A DNA stretch of 64,000 nucleotides, from the NCBI RefSeq assembly GCF_014649735.1, contig NZ_BMTP01000010.1, positions 217,055 to 281,054 of the forward strand. Reading direction: 5' to 3'. The translations under genes were made by a program, and so were the position numbers. The DNA is from Streptomyces lavendofoliae (GTDB lineage Bacteria; Actinomycetota; Actinomycetes; Streptomycetales; Streptomycetaceae). The notes beneath the pieces were generated by a model, which saw only the letters and a program-made list of their open reading frames with translations, was not told where the DNA came from and did not search any database. Shown one piece after another: positions 7,279 through 15,632 of this stretch (its first letter is position 1; each line of letters starts with the position of its first letter).

Positions 7279-9945
7279 ATGCCAACCCCCCGTACGCCCC
7301 ACGGCCCCGGATCCCGTCCGGGCCGGCGCGCCCACGCCGGACCACCGGTGCCGCCCCCGCACGCCCGCACCACAGGTCGCCAACGAGGGCGCCTGCGCCC
7401 GAGAACCGTCCGCGCCCGGATCATCGCGCTGCTGATGGTGCCCGTCGTCTCCCTCCTCGCCCTGTGGGGTTTCGCCACCGTCACCACCGCCCAGGACGTG
7501 GCCCGGCTGCGCGAACTGCGCCGGCTGGACGAGCGCATCCGTGAACCCGTCGCCGCCGCCGTCACCGCGCTCCAGGCCGAACGCGCCGCCGCGGCCCGCT
7601 GGATCGCCGCACTCGACAAGGAGAAGGCGACCGGTACCGGTACCGGTACCGGTACCACTACCGGTACCAGTACCAGTACCGGTACGTCCGCCACCGCCAC
7701 CGCCGCCGTGGCCGAACTCCGGCAGCGGGCCCGGCACACGGATGCGGTCGTCGCGCGGCTGCTGCCGGACGGCCGGCGGACCGTCGCGGACGGCGGCGAC
7801 CTGCCGAAGGAACTGTCCGGCCGAATACGGCGGTTCACCGACCACGCTCAGCGGCTGACCGGCCTCCGTACGCCCGCTCCCGGCCACGCGGCACAGTGGG
7901 ACACCGTCTACACGCGGTACACCGACACCATCATGGCCGGGTTCGACGTCGGCGGCTCCCTCACCGCTGTCCAGGACGCCCACGACGGCTCCCACGCGCG
8001 CGTGCTCCTCGAGATGTCCCGCGCCGGCGAGATGCTCGCCCGCGAGGACGCCCTGGTCACCTCCGCCCGCTCGACCGGAACGTTCACGCCCCGGCGGCTG
8101 CGGCTGTTCACCGGTGCCGTCGAGACCCGCCGGACCCTCCTCCGGTCCGCCGCCACCGACCTCCCCGGGCCCGCGCGCGACTCCTGGGGCAGTCTCTCCG
8201 CACACGACGCCCACCGGCGGCTCATGGCCGCCGAGGACCGGATCGCCACCGCTCCGGCGGGGCGCGGGGCCGCCACCGCGGTCCCCGCCGCGACCTGGGA
8301 CCGGGACCACGCCGCCGTACGCGACGCACTGACCGCCCTGGAGGCCGGCGCCCGCCGGGCCGCCGCCGACGGCGCCGGGTCCGCGGCGGGAGGCGTTCTG
8401 ACCCCCGCCGGGGCGGCGGTCCTGCTCGGCCTCGCCGCGGTCGCCGCCTCCCTCGTCATCTCCGTACGCACCGGCCGCGCCCTGGTCGTCGAGCTCGTCA
8501 CCCTCCGCAACAGCGCCCTGGGGATCGCCCGACACGAACTCCCGCATGCCATGCGGAGGCTGCGCGCCGGTGAGGAGATCGACATCGACGCCGAAGCTCC
8601 ACCGGGCCGGCCGGCCCAGGACGAGATCGGCCACGTGGCAGAAGCACTCGGTACCCTGCACCGGGCGGCACTCGGCGCCGCCGCCGAACGGGCCGAACTC
8701 AGCCGGGGCATCTCCGGAGTGTTCGTCAACCTCGCCCGCCGGAGCCAGGTCCTCGTCCACCGGCAGCTGCACCTGCTGGACCGCATGGAACGCCGCGTGG
8801 ACGACCCCGCCGAACTCGGCGACCTGTTCCGGCTCGACCACCTGACCACCCGGATGCGGAGGCACGCCGAAAGCCTCATCATCCTCTCGGGCGCGGCACC
8901 CGGCAGGGCGTGGCGGACACCGGTCCCCCTCATCGACGTCGTGAGGGCCGCGGTCTCCGAAATCGAGGACTACGCGCGTGTGGAGCTGCGGCACCTGCCC
9001 GAGACGGCGGTCACCGGCACCGCCGTCGCCGACCTCACCCACCTTCTCGCCGAACTCGTCGAGAACGCCGCCGAGTTCTCCCCGCCGCACACCAAGGTCC
9101 GCGTCACCGGCGAACCGGTCGGCAACGGCTACGCCCTGGAGATCGAGGACCGCGGCCTCGGCATGGGCAAGGAGGCACTCGAACGGGCCAACGGCCGCAT
9201 CGAGCAGTCCGAGGCGCTGGACCTCCTCGACAGCGACCGCCTCGGCCTGTTCGTCGTCAGCAGGCTCTCCGCACGCCACGACATCAAGGTCCACCTGCGC
9301 CCCTCCCCGTACGGAGGCACCACAGCCGTCGTCCTGCTGCCCACCGCCCTCCTGGAGAGCGTCCCCCCGGCCGGCCGCGCCGAGACCCCGCCCGCCACCC
9401 CCGCACCTGCGCAGTCAGCCACCCACGCACCCGCCCCCGGCGCCACCCCCCGGCTTCCCGCCCCACCCCCACTCGCCCCCGCAGCTCCCACCCCCGCGCC
9501 GTTCCCCACCCGCCCCGGAGGACCCCCGCCCCCCGCCGTCACCACGCTGCGTCCGCCGCCCCGCCCCACGCCCGCGCCGTCACCCCCCGGCGTGCCGGGC
9601 CACCCGCCCGGCGACGGCAGGGGCGACGACCGGCAGGGCCTTCCCCGTCGCGTACGCCAGGCCCACCTCGTACCCCAGCTGCGCGAGGCACCCGCCCCCC
9701 GGAACGCCGATGGGCAACCCGCCCCGCGTGCGAACCACCCGGATCGGGCCCCGACCCCGCCCCCGGGCCGCGCCGCGCCCACCACCTCCGACGGGCCCGC
9801 CGGACGCACACCCGAACAGGTGAGGGCCCGGATGACCGCCTACCGCGAAGGCTGGACCCGCGGCACCAGCCGACCCGCCACCACCTCCGCCCCGGCCCCC
9901 GCCCCCCGCACCCACGCCCGCGGCAGCGAAGGAGACGAAGGATGA
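7279..9945 (+). CDS. cvnA: Conservon sensor histidine kinase (CvnA type)
   Basis: An 888-residue membrane sensor kinase, first gene of a conservon. Order: basic cytoplasmic N-terminus, membrane segment about 47-69, extracytoplasmic sensor region to about 372 (the nitrate/nitrite-sensor-like domain common in CvnA proteins), second membrane segment about 375-397, then the kinase core. The core has the H-box-like 'DHLTTRMRRHAESL' near 520, the N box 'LLAELVENAAEFSPP' near 590, the G1 box 'EIEDRGLGMG' near 622 and 'DRLGLFVVSRLSARH' near 653. Residues about 690-888 are Pro/Ala-rich and probably disordered. Residues about 118-136 are Thr-Gly/Thr-Ser dipeptides encoded by hexanucleotide repeats. AGGAGG precedes the ATG. 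Its stop overlaps the next start (ATGA). Confidence 0.9.
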   Translation: MPTPRTPHGPGSRPGRRAHAGPPVPPPHARTTGRQRGRLRPRTVRARIIALLMVPVVSLLALWGFATVTTAQDVARLRELRRLDERIREPVAAAVTALQAERAAAARWIAALDKEKATGTGTGTGTTTGTSTSTGTSATATAAVAELRQRARHTDAVVARLLPDGRRTVADGGDLPKELSGRIRRFTDHAQRLTGLRTPAPGHAAQWDTVYTRYTDTIMAGFDVGGSLTAVQDAHDGSHARVLLEMSRAGEMLAREDALVTSARSTGTFTPRRLRLFTGAVETRRTLLRSAATDLPGPARDSWGSLSAHDAHRRLMAAEDRIATAPAGRGAATAVPAATWDRDHAAVRDALTALEAGARRAAADGAGSAAGGVLTPAGAAVLLGLAAVAASLVISVRTGRALVVELVTLRNSALGIARHELPHAMRRLRAGEEIDIDAEAPPGRPAQDEIGHVAEALGTLHRAALGAAAERAELSRGISGVFVNLARRSQVLVHRQLHLLDRMERRVDDPAELGDLFRLDHLTTRMRRHAESLIILSGAAPGRAWRTPVPLIDVVRAAVSEIEDYARVELRHLPETAVTGTAVADLTHLLAELVENAAEFSPPHTKVRVTGEPVGNGYALEIEDRGLGMGKEALERANGRIEQSEALDLLDSDRLGLFVVSRLSARHDIKVHLRPSPYGGTTAVVLLPTALLESVPPAGRAETPPATPAPAQSATHAPAPGATPRLPAPPPLAPAAPTPAPFPTRPGGPPPPAVTTLRPPPRPTPAPSPPGVPGHPPGDGRGDDRQGLPRRVRQAHLVPQLREAPAPRNADGQPAPRANHPDRAPTPPPGRAAPTTSDGPAGRTPEQVRARMTAYREGWTRGTSRPATTSAPAPAPRTHARGSEGDEG
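7630..7683 (+). repeat. In-frame ACCGGT-type hexanucleotide repeat inside the sensor kinase gene
   Basis: Nine consecutive 6-bp units (ACCGGT with ACCACT and ACCAGT variants) encode a Thr-Gly/Thr-Ser/Thr-Thr tract in the extracytoplasmic domain. Being a multiple of six, changes in copy number would keep the frame and alter linker length only. Confidence 0.9.
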
Positions 9946-10379
9946 TCGAGCACGAGAGGATCGCCCCCCACCACCCGTCCGGTGAACCGGACTGGCTCCT
10001 GGACGACCTGGTCGCACGCGTGCGCGACGTGCGCCACGCCGTCGTCCTGTCCGGCGACGGGCTCGCCGTGGGCGCATCCAGCGCCCTCACGCGCGAGGAC
10101 GCCGAGCACCTCGCGGCCGTCGCCTCCGGTTTCCACAGCCTCGCCAAGGGAGCGGGCCGTCACTTCCGGGCCGGCGGGGTACGCCAGACGATGGTCGAGA
10201 TGGACGACGCCTTCCTGTTCGTCGCCGCCGCCGGGGACGGCTCGTGCCTGGCCGTGCTGAGCGCGGCGACCGCCGACATCGGCCTGATCGGGTACGAGAT
10301 GGCCCGCCTCGTCACACGCGTGGGCGAGCACCTGCACACCCCGCCCCGCACCACCGCCACCCCGCCCGCCGCAGGCTGA
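9942..10379 (+). CDS. cvnB: Roadblock/LC7 domain protein (CvnB type)
   Basis: A 145-residue roadblock/LC7 protein, the second conservon component; in characterised conservons it joins the kinase, DUF742 protein and GTPase in a membrane-associated complex resembling a G-protein switch. Family signature: 'DWLLDDLVARV' near residue 16, 'HAVVLSGDGLAVGAS', 'EDAEHLAAVASGFHSLA', 'GRHF', 'RQTMVEMDDAFLFV' and 'GYEMARLVTRVGEHL'. It overlaps the kinase stop by 4 bp, implying translational coupling. A close paralogue lies at 12616. Confidence 0.92.
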   Translation: MIEHERIAPHHPSGEPDWLLDDLVARVRDVRHAVVLSGDGLAVGASSALTREDAEHLAAVASGFHSLAKGAGRHFRAGGVRQTMVEMDDAFLFVAAAGDGSCLAVLSAATADIGLIGYEMARLVTRVGEHLHTPPRTTATPPAAG

Positions 10380-10392
10380 CCGGAGACGCTCC

Positions 10393-10800
10393 ATGACCGA
10401 GGACAGCGGCAGAGCGCCGCACACCGGCGCCCACTGGTACGACGCCGACGCCGGGCCCCTCGTACGCCCGTACGCGATGACCGGCGGCCGCACCAAGCCG
10501 GGCCCGAGCAACGTGCGCTTCGACCTGATCGCTCTCGTCGTCGTCGACGACGCGCCCGGCACCGCCGAGGAGGCCCTCCTCGGACCCGAACACCGCGCCC
10601 TGCTGTCCTTGTGCCGGTCCGAGACCCAGTCCGTGGCCGAACTGGCCGCCGACGCCGACCTGCCCGTGGGAGTCGTACGGGTCCTCCTCGGCGACCTCCT
10701 CGAAGCCGGACACGTACGGGTCAGCGGCCCCGTACCGCCCGCGCAACTGCCCGACGAGCGCATCCTGCGCGAGGTGATCGACGGCCTGAGAGCCCTCTGA
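10393..10800 (+). CDS. cvnC: DUF742 protein (CvnC type)
   Basis: A 135-residue DUF742 protein, third conservon component. The family's 'LVRPYAMTGGRT' motif is at about residue 22, followed by 'FDLIALV' and a winged-helix-like C-terminal half ('EHRALLSLCRSETQSVAELA', 'LPVGVVRVLLGDLLEAGHV'). CGGAG precedes the ATG and the gap to the roadblock gene is 13 nt. In ordinary conservons the GTPase gene overlaps the end of this gene; here it is about 1.1 kb away, behind an antisense hydrolase gene. Confidence 0.92.
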   Translation: MTEDSGRAPHTGAHWYDADAGPLVRPYAMTGGRTKPGPSNVRFDLIALVVVDDAPGTAEEALLGPEHRALLSLCRSETQSVAELAADADLPVGVVRVLLGDLLEAGHVRVSGPVPPAQLPDERILREVIDGLRAL

Positions 10801-10817
10801 GCACGGCGGGACCGGCC

Positions 10818-11507
10818 TCACGGCCCTTCCCGCGGCTCCGTGCCCCCCTGCCCGGACTCGGCCACCATCCGCAGGAACCAGTCCCGAGCGGCCTCCGCGG
10901 CCTGCTCCAGCGTCCCCGGCTCCTCGAAGAGGTGGGTGGCCCCGGGAATCACGCGAACCGTGCACGGAGCGACCAGCTGCCGCGCCGCGGCCTCGTTCAG
11001 CCGCAGCACCTCCAGGTCGTTACCCCCGACGACCAGCAGCACCGGGGCGCGCACGCCGGCGAGCGCCGGGCCCGCCAGGTCCGGGCGACCGCCGCGCGAC
11101 ACCACGGCCCGCACCCGCTCCGACCTCTCGGCGGCCGCCGCCAGCGCGGCCGCCGCCCCCGTACTGGCGCCGAACAGTCCCACCGGGAGACCGCCGGTGT
11201 CGGACCGGCCGCCCAGCCAGTCCACCGCCGCCGTCACCCGCCGTCCGAGCAGGGGAATGTCGAACCGCAACTGGGCGGTGCCCAGGTCCGCGCGCTCCTC
11301 CTCGGCGGTGAGGAGGTCCATGAGCAGGGTGCCCAGGCCCGCCTCGCGCAGAACCCCGGCCACCGCCCGGTTGCGGGGACTGTGCCGCGAGCTGCCGCTG
11401 CCGTGGGCGAAGGCCACCACTCCCCGGGTGCGGCGGGGCAGATCCAGGTCCCCGGCCAGGGTGACCGCACCGGCCGGTACGGAAACCGCGTGTGATGCCG
11501 TCGCCAT
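10818..11507 (-). CDS. Alpha/beta hydrolase, dienelactone-hydrolase-like
   Basis: A 229-residue cytoplasmic alpha/beta hydrolase. Nucleophile elbow 'GLFGASTGA' puts the catalytic Ser at residue 115. The acid is probably the Asp in 'VVGGNDLEV' and the His that in 'IPGATHLF'. The oxyanion region is 'VAFAHGSGSSRHSPRN', typical of the DLH-like group whose substrates are usually unknown. The ATG at 11507 follows GGAGGTGGGATCG, and an in-frame start 70 codons upstream is disregarded. The gene lies antisense inside the conservon, between the DUF742 and GTPase genes, with only 17 nt to the DUF742 stop. Confidence 0.87.
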   Translation of the reverse strand: MATASHAVSVPAGAVTLAGDLDLPRRTRGVVAFAHGSGSSRHSPRNRAVAGVLREAGLGTLLMDLLTAEEERADLGTAQLRFDIPLLGRRVTAAVDWLGGRSDTGGLPVGLFGASTGAAAALAAAAERSERVRAVVSRGGRPDLAGPALAGVRAPVLLVVGGNDLEVLRLNEAAARQLVAPCTVRVIPGATHLFEEPGTLEQAAEAARDWFLRMVAESGQGGTEPREGP

Positions 11508-11897
11508 CGATCCCACCTCCGGAGCCCGTCCGCCGCACGCCACGAAGCCGACCGCCCGCGAAGCCGACCGTCCACGAGGTTCGCCGGTCGCCACGAGGTT
11601 CGCCGCGCGGCGGCCACCGAGTACCCCACCATCAAGGCGGTACCCGTTGGCGCACCCCCGCCGGCGTCCGGGGCCGCGCCGCCCCGCAGGGCCGTGCGGG
11701 TCGAATCGCGCCGCCATATGAACTTCCGTACGACGGGAACGGTCACATCGCTCGAAAAGCGATCACATCACCCGGACGGAGCACCCTGCTTGCCATACTG
11801 CTGACCTCACCCCGGCGCCCCGTACCGACCCGCCCGGCGGTGCCCGCACCGGCGTCCGGTCCGCCGGCCCCGAGCCCACTCCTGAGAGGAGCGATCG
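11508..11897. other. Intergenic region with paired direct repeats and a small palindrome
   Basis: This 390-nt stretch separates the hydrolase start from the GTPase start and must hold divergent promoters. It contains CGAAGCCGACCG twice (11543-11554, 11559-11570) and CCACGAGGTTCGCCG twice (11572-11586, 11591-11605). A leftward GGGT-N15-GGGTAC (11645 down to 11621) fits the SigB consensus but lies in GC-rich sequence where chance matches are likely. A palindrome sits at 11747-11763. Confidence 0.6.
11747..11763. promoter_or_regulatory. Palindrome ATCGCT-N5-AGCGAT upstream of the conservon GTPase
   Basis: Six-base arms around a CGAAA spacer, embedded in the near-symmetric CACATCGCT/AGCGATCACATC. 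It is about 135 nt upstream of the GTPase start in a locally A-rich patch, so it is a candidate operator. Confidence 0.35.
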
Positions 11898-12488
11898 ATG
11901 GCCTCCGAGCGGTCCGACACCACCGCCCTCGCCCTCAAGATCCTGGTTGCCGGCGGCTTCGGGGTGGGCAAGACCACCCTCGTGGGAGCGGTCAGCGAGA
12001 TCCGGCCGCTGCGCACCGAGGAACAGCTGAGTCAGGCCGGACAACTGGTCGACGACACCGGGGGAGTGGACCGGAAGACCACTACCACCGTCGCCGTGGA
12101 CTTCGGGCGGATCACGATACGTTCCGGGCTGTCGCTCTACCTCTTCGGCACACCCGGCCAGGACCGCTTCTGGTTCCTGTGGGACGAGTTGTCCCAGGGG
12201 GCACTCGGAGCCGTCGTCCTCGCCGACACGCGCCGTCTCGACGCGTGCTTCCCCGCGGTCGACTACTTCGAGCACCGCCGTATCCCGTTCGTCGTCGCCG
12301 TGAACTGCTTCCCCGGAGCCCGCGCCTACGGCGCGCACGACGTGTCGCGCGCACTCGACCTCGACCACGGCACACCGGTCGTCCTGTGCGACGCTCGCGA
12401 CCGAGACTCCGGCAAGGAGGTGCTGGTACGACTCGTCGAGCACGCGGGACGCGTGCACACCGCCCGGCTGCTCGACCCGGTCCCCTAG
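11898..12488 (+). CDS. cvnD: Conservon GTPase (CvnD type)
   Basis: A 196-residue small GTPase of the bacterial MglA/CvnD group that hydrolyses GTP and acts as the switch of the conservon complex. P-loop GGFGVGKTT is at residues 19-27, the switch I-like 'RKTTTTVAVDFGRI' near 59, and G3 'FGTPGQDRF' near 84. A separate N/TKxD motif is not obvious; 'VVAVNCF' near 136 is the usual form here. GAGAGGAG precedes the ATG. It is detached from the other conservon genes and is followed 127 nt later by a second roadblock gene, with which it probably forms a unit. Confidence 0.9.
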   Translation: MASERSDTTALALKILVAGGFGVGKTTLVGAVSEIRPLRTEEQLSQAGQLVDDTGGVDRKTTTTVAVDFGRITIRSGLSLYLFGTPGQDRFWFLWDELSQGALGAVVLADTRRLDACFPAVDYFEHRRIPFVVAVNCFPGARAYGAHDVSRALDLDHGTPVVLCDARDRDSGKEVLVRLVEHAGRVHTARLLDPVP

Positions 12489-12615
12489 ACCCCGGCCCCG
12501 CGCCCCGACCGGAGCCCGTCCCGCCCCCGCACGACCAGCAGGAGTGCTTGCCCTGCCCACGTCCGTACGCAAGGCTTACGTGACAGCGGGGAACGTGCGG
12601 AACGGGGAGGACCAC

Positions 12616-13029
12616 ATGGCTCTGGACAAAGGACTCGACTGGCTCCTGGACGACCTGACGAAACGGGTCGAGCACATAAGCCACGCACTGGTGCTGTCCA
12701 ACGACGGCCTGGTGACCGGCGCGAGCACCGGACTCGCCCGCGAGGACGCGGAGCACCTCGCCGCCGTCTCCTCCGGGCTGCACAGCCTCGCACGAGGCTC
12801 CGGACGGCACTTCGGGGTGGGCCGGGCCCGCCAGACGATGGTGGAGTTCGACGAGGCGATGCTCTTCGTCACCGCGGCGGGCGAGGGCAGCTGCCTGTGT
12901 GTCCTCAGCACCGCCGAGGCCGATGTCGGCCTGGTCGCCTACGAGATGACGCTCCTCGTCAACCGCGTCGGCGAGCACCTCGCCGTCGGCGCCCGACAGC
13001 CCGGCGGCGCAGCACTCACCGACCGCTGA
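12616..13029 (+). CDS. Second roadblock/LC7 domain protein (CvnB paralogue)
   Basis: A 137-residue paralogue of the protein at 9942, sharing 'DWLLDDL', 'EDAEHLAAVSSGLHSLARGSG', 'RQTMVEFDEAMLFV' and 'VNRVGEHL'. GGGGAGG lies 5-8 nt before the ATG at 12616, which is preferred to the in-frame start at 12544. With the GTPase upstream it could make an alternative roadblock-GTPase pair. Its N-terminus lacks the His-rich leader of the first paralogue. Confidence 0.9.
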   Translation: MALDKGLDWLLDDLTKRVEHISHALVLSNDGLVTGASTGLAREDAEHLAAVSSGLHSLARGSGRHFGVGRARQTMVEFDEAMLFVTAAGEGSCLCVLSTAEADVGLVAYEMTLLVNRVGEHLAVGARQPGGAALTDR

Positions 13030-13158
13030 CCTACGCCGACCTGCGACGACTTACCTCCGACTCGCGTCCGGCCAAGGTTATCCACAGGCCGGACGCGACC
13101 CGCCCCGAACACGCTACCTTCGTGACACAGCGTGATCGAGCCTCACGGGGGAGCCACC

Positions 13159-14052
13159 ATGCCGGTCAAGGAAGCAGTCACCGAACACACCGTCAGCTAC
13201 GGACGCGCGGCACACCGACTGGAGCTGCGGAAAAACGAGTTCGACCTCGCCGTCCACCTGGGTCACGTACGGACCGTGCCCGGCACCGACGGCGGGCGGC
13301 CCCGCGTGGCCGCGGCCGAGATCGAGCGGCTGCGCGCCGCACCGGACTTCCCGGCCGCTCTGCGCGACCGCGTCCGCACGGTCGGCACGAGAGGGGCGGC
13401 CGAGCTCGCCTCGATCACCGGCGACCGCTTCACCAGACTCGTCAAAACCGGACACCTCAGCCCGGTCGCCTTCTACCTCAACCGCTACCGGGCGGTCGTC
13501 TGGCTCTACATCGCCGCAGAGGTGAGGGAGTTCGCCGGACACCACCCCGAGCTGCTCACCGGCAGACTCCCCGCCCCGGTGCGAGCCAGGCTCGACGCGG
13601 GGGAGGACGTCCGGGCGCGCAACTGGCGGGCACGACGACTGGGACTCCTGCTCCGCCGCGCCGACGACCCCTGGGCGGCCGCGGCGGCCATCGCCTCGCT
13701 CCTGCCACCCGACGAGATCGCCGAGGTGGCCGCGGATCCGTACGAGCGGGCCCACCTCGACCTGCTCCGCCCCACCTTGGGGAACGCCCGGCCCGAGTCC
13801 CTGGCCGCCCGGGACATCATCGACCGGCTCCAAGTGGCCGACGACCCGGACGAGATCCTCTGGCACCGCATGAGCCTCGCACACGCACTGGAGGAGGCCC
13901 GGGCGCTCCGGCCCGCCCCCCGGCCGGACGCCGGCGGACACCGAACGACGCCCGCCCTGCGCCGGTCCGGCCGCACCGGTCTGCTGAACCGCCTTCGGCC
14001 GGGCAGGCGCAGGACGCCGCGGGCTCCTGCGGCCCGGGCATGGGCGACATAG
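13159..14052 (+). CDS. DUF6397-like Streptomyces protein, possible DNA-binding N-terminus
   Basis: A 297-residue protein resembling the Streptomyces DUF6397 family. Residues 8-55 look like a helix-turn-helix with wing ('RAAHRLELRKNEFDLAVHLG'), followed by a second repeat at 75-110 ('ITGDRFTRLVKTGHLSPVAFY'). The middle is helical and Ala/Arg-rich. The last 40 residues are a basic low-complexity tail. GGGGGAG precedes the ATG. The conservon genes upstream are on the same strand but 129 nt away. Function is unknown; a regulatory role is only suggested by the N-terminus. Confidence 0.68.
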   Translation: MPVKEAVTEHTVSYGRAAHRLELRKNEFDLAVHLGHVRTVPGTDGGRPRVAAAEIERLRAAPDFPAALRDRVRTVGTRGAAELASITGDRFTRLVKTGHLSPVAFYLNRYRAVVWLYIAAEVREFAGHHPELLTGRLPAPVRARLDAGEDVRARNWRARRLGLLLRRADDPWAAAAAIASLLPPDEIAEVAADPYERAHLDLLRPTLGNARPESLAARDIIDRLQVADDPDEILWHRMSLAHALEEARALRPAPRPDAGGHRTTPALRRSGRTGLLNRLRPGRRRTPRAPAARAWAT

Positions 14053-14066
14053 GGGCGCGCCGGGCG

Positions 14067-15131
14067 TCAGCCGCGCGGCAGGACCGTCGAGAGCACCCCG
14101 GGAAGCGGGTACCAGTCGGCCGACACGACGCTGGCATGCCGCCCCGCCAGCAGAGCGACCCGGTCCCGGGCCTGCGCCTCCGTCGGTTCGGTGCCGTCGA
14201 TGGCGGGCGCCACGCTGTGCGCGTCCGTCATCACCACGAGGTAGTGGCGGCTGTCGTACCACGCGGTGTCGATGGAGCCACCCGCATAGGCGGAAGCGTC
14301 GCCGTCGAACACGACGAACCAGGGCCGGATGCCGGTGTCCGCGTACCGGGTGCGGGGATCGCCCGCCGCCGCCCGGTGCACGGCGGGGAACGCGGCGGCC
14401 TCCCGCAGCCGCCCGCCGGCCGCCAGGGTCCGCAGATGTGTGGCGTACTCACGATCGGTCCACAGGGTGTCGAGGGGGTTGTCCTCCTCGACAGTGCCCG
14501 GAATCAGTTCGACCACGAACTTCCCCGCCATCGCCGAGCGGGCGGGCCATCCGTCGATCCGTGCGGCGGTGTCGAGATCGGGGTGACCGCCGGCCAGATC
14601 CGCCGGCCGGAACAGCGCGTCGCCCAGCCGGGCGTTGAGCAGTGCGTCCAGCGCCGCCGGGCCCCGGCCGCTGTTCGCCTGGAAACCGTCCTTCAACTCG
14701 AGCTTCAGCAGAATGGGCCGGTGTCCCGGATGGGCGTCGTGCCACGCCCGGATGTCCGCGAGGCAGCCGCCGAGGTCCTGGTTCCTCGACTTGGCGCGCA
14801 ACTCACCGGCGTGCGCGGCGTTCACGCAGTTGTTGTCGTTGCCGAGGGGGTTGTTGTGGGAAACGCGCCACGATCTGCCGAACGCGTTCGTCCACACGTC
14901 GATCTCCAGCATGCCCGCCCCGGAGTCCAGCGCGTCGGCGAAGTAGGGGTACTTGGCCTTCTCATAGGCGTTGTGGACGCCCACCCCGGTGGAGTTCGCG
15001 TAGGTCAGTTGTTCCTGCTCGGCGGACCCGGAGGTGGTGGAGCGGTCCTGGCCCGGCGCGGCGCCGAGTGAGAGAACTCCGGCCAATACGACGGACGCGG
15101 CTGTCAACGCGGTACGCGACACCTTCATCAT
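14067..15131 (-). CDS. Secreted phosphatidylinositol-specific phospholipase C-like enzyme
   Basis: A 354-residue exported protein with a classic signal peptide (MMKVSRTALTAASVVLAGV..., cleavage near residue 25). The mature part has the layout of a PI-PLC-like TIM barrel, probably the Ca2+-dependent Streptomyces type: the first His in 'GVHNAYEKA' (H53), acidic residues in 'LEIDVW' (E76, D78), and a second His in 'RVSHNNPLG' (H92). 'ILLKLELKDGF' near 145 resembles the next metal/substrate strand. It would cleave phosphoinositides or related phosphodiesters outside the cell. The start is the first of two ATGs, with GGGGG 9 nt upstream. It converges on the DUF6397-like gene with a 14-nt gap. Confidence 0.78.
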   Translation of the reverse strand: MMKVSRTALTAASVVLAGVLSLGAAPGQDRSTTSGSAEQEQLTYANSTGVGVHNAYEKAKYPYFADALDSGAGMLEIDVWTNAFGRSWRVSHNNPLGNDNNCVNAAHAGELRAKSRNQDLGGCLADIRAWHDAHPGHRPILLKLELKDGFQANSGRGPAALDALLNARLGDALFRPADLAGGHPDLDTAARIDGWPARSAMAGKFVVELIPGTVEEDNPLDTLWTDREYATHLRTLAAGGRLREAAAFPAVHRAAAGDPRTRYADTGIRPWFVVFDGDASAYAGGSIDTAWYDSRHYLVVMTDAHSVAPAIDGTEPTEAQARDRVALLAGRHASVVSADWYPLPGVLSTVLPRG

Positions 15132-15632
15132 TGAGCCCCCTGCTCCGGATCGGCGTGCATCAAGTCGTGCGAAGCGTAGGGGAGTTGTCTGAACGAGGGG
15201 AGACCTGGCGGCTGCGGTCGTGCGAACGGGCAGGACGGGCTGAACGGGCGGGAACACCGGCCGACGGCGTTGCCGGCACGCCGGCCGGCGTGCCGCGCCC
15301 GGCCGCCGGAGCGGCCGTCGAGGCGTTCGGCCATGGACCCGGGCGACCCGGGCGACCCGGGCGACCCGAGCCGGGGCCGGGCCCGTAGCCACGAGAACGG
15401 GGGGAGGGGCGGGGGAGGGGAGGGGGGTACCCCTTCCGCGGCGCCTCCGACGGGGGACGTCCGCCCCGCCGTCCACCTCCACGGCGCCCGCCGACCCGAC
15501 CGCGCTTCCCCCCGCCGGCCCGTGGCACGCCGCCCTCCTCCCTCGCTGGGACCGGTGCTCTGCCAGGGCTTGCCAGGGGTTCGGGTGGTCCGCCCGCGTG
15601 CGCCAGGGTCCCGGGGCGTGCACCATGGCCGC
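15132..15632. other. Divergent intergenic region with 9-bp repeats and G-run cluster
   Basis: This 501-nt stretch lies between the PI-PLC-like gene (leftward) and the DNA ligase gene (rightward). It contains GACCCGGGC-type 9-bp repeats at about 15335-15370 and the G-quadruplex motif at 15399-15427. No gene with convincing codon bias is present. Confidence 0.6.
15399..15427 (+). promoter_or_regulatory. Potential G-quadruplex (five G-runs of 4-6)
   Basis: Five runs of four to six G separated by single A or C bases in 29 nt, far above the G3+N1-7 threshold for quadruplex formation. It lies about 205 nt upstream of the ligase start. A GGGTAC follows directly at 15425-15430 but has no matching -35 element. 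Confidence 0.75.

Noticed and set aside
15425..15430. GGGTAC beside the G-quadruplex as a SigB promoter of the ligase.
   Set aside because: No GNNT at the required 14-16 nt upstream distance.
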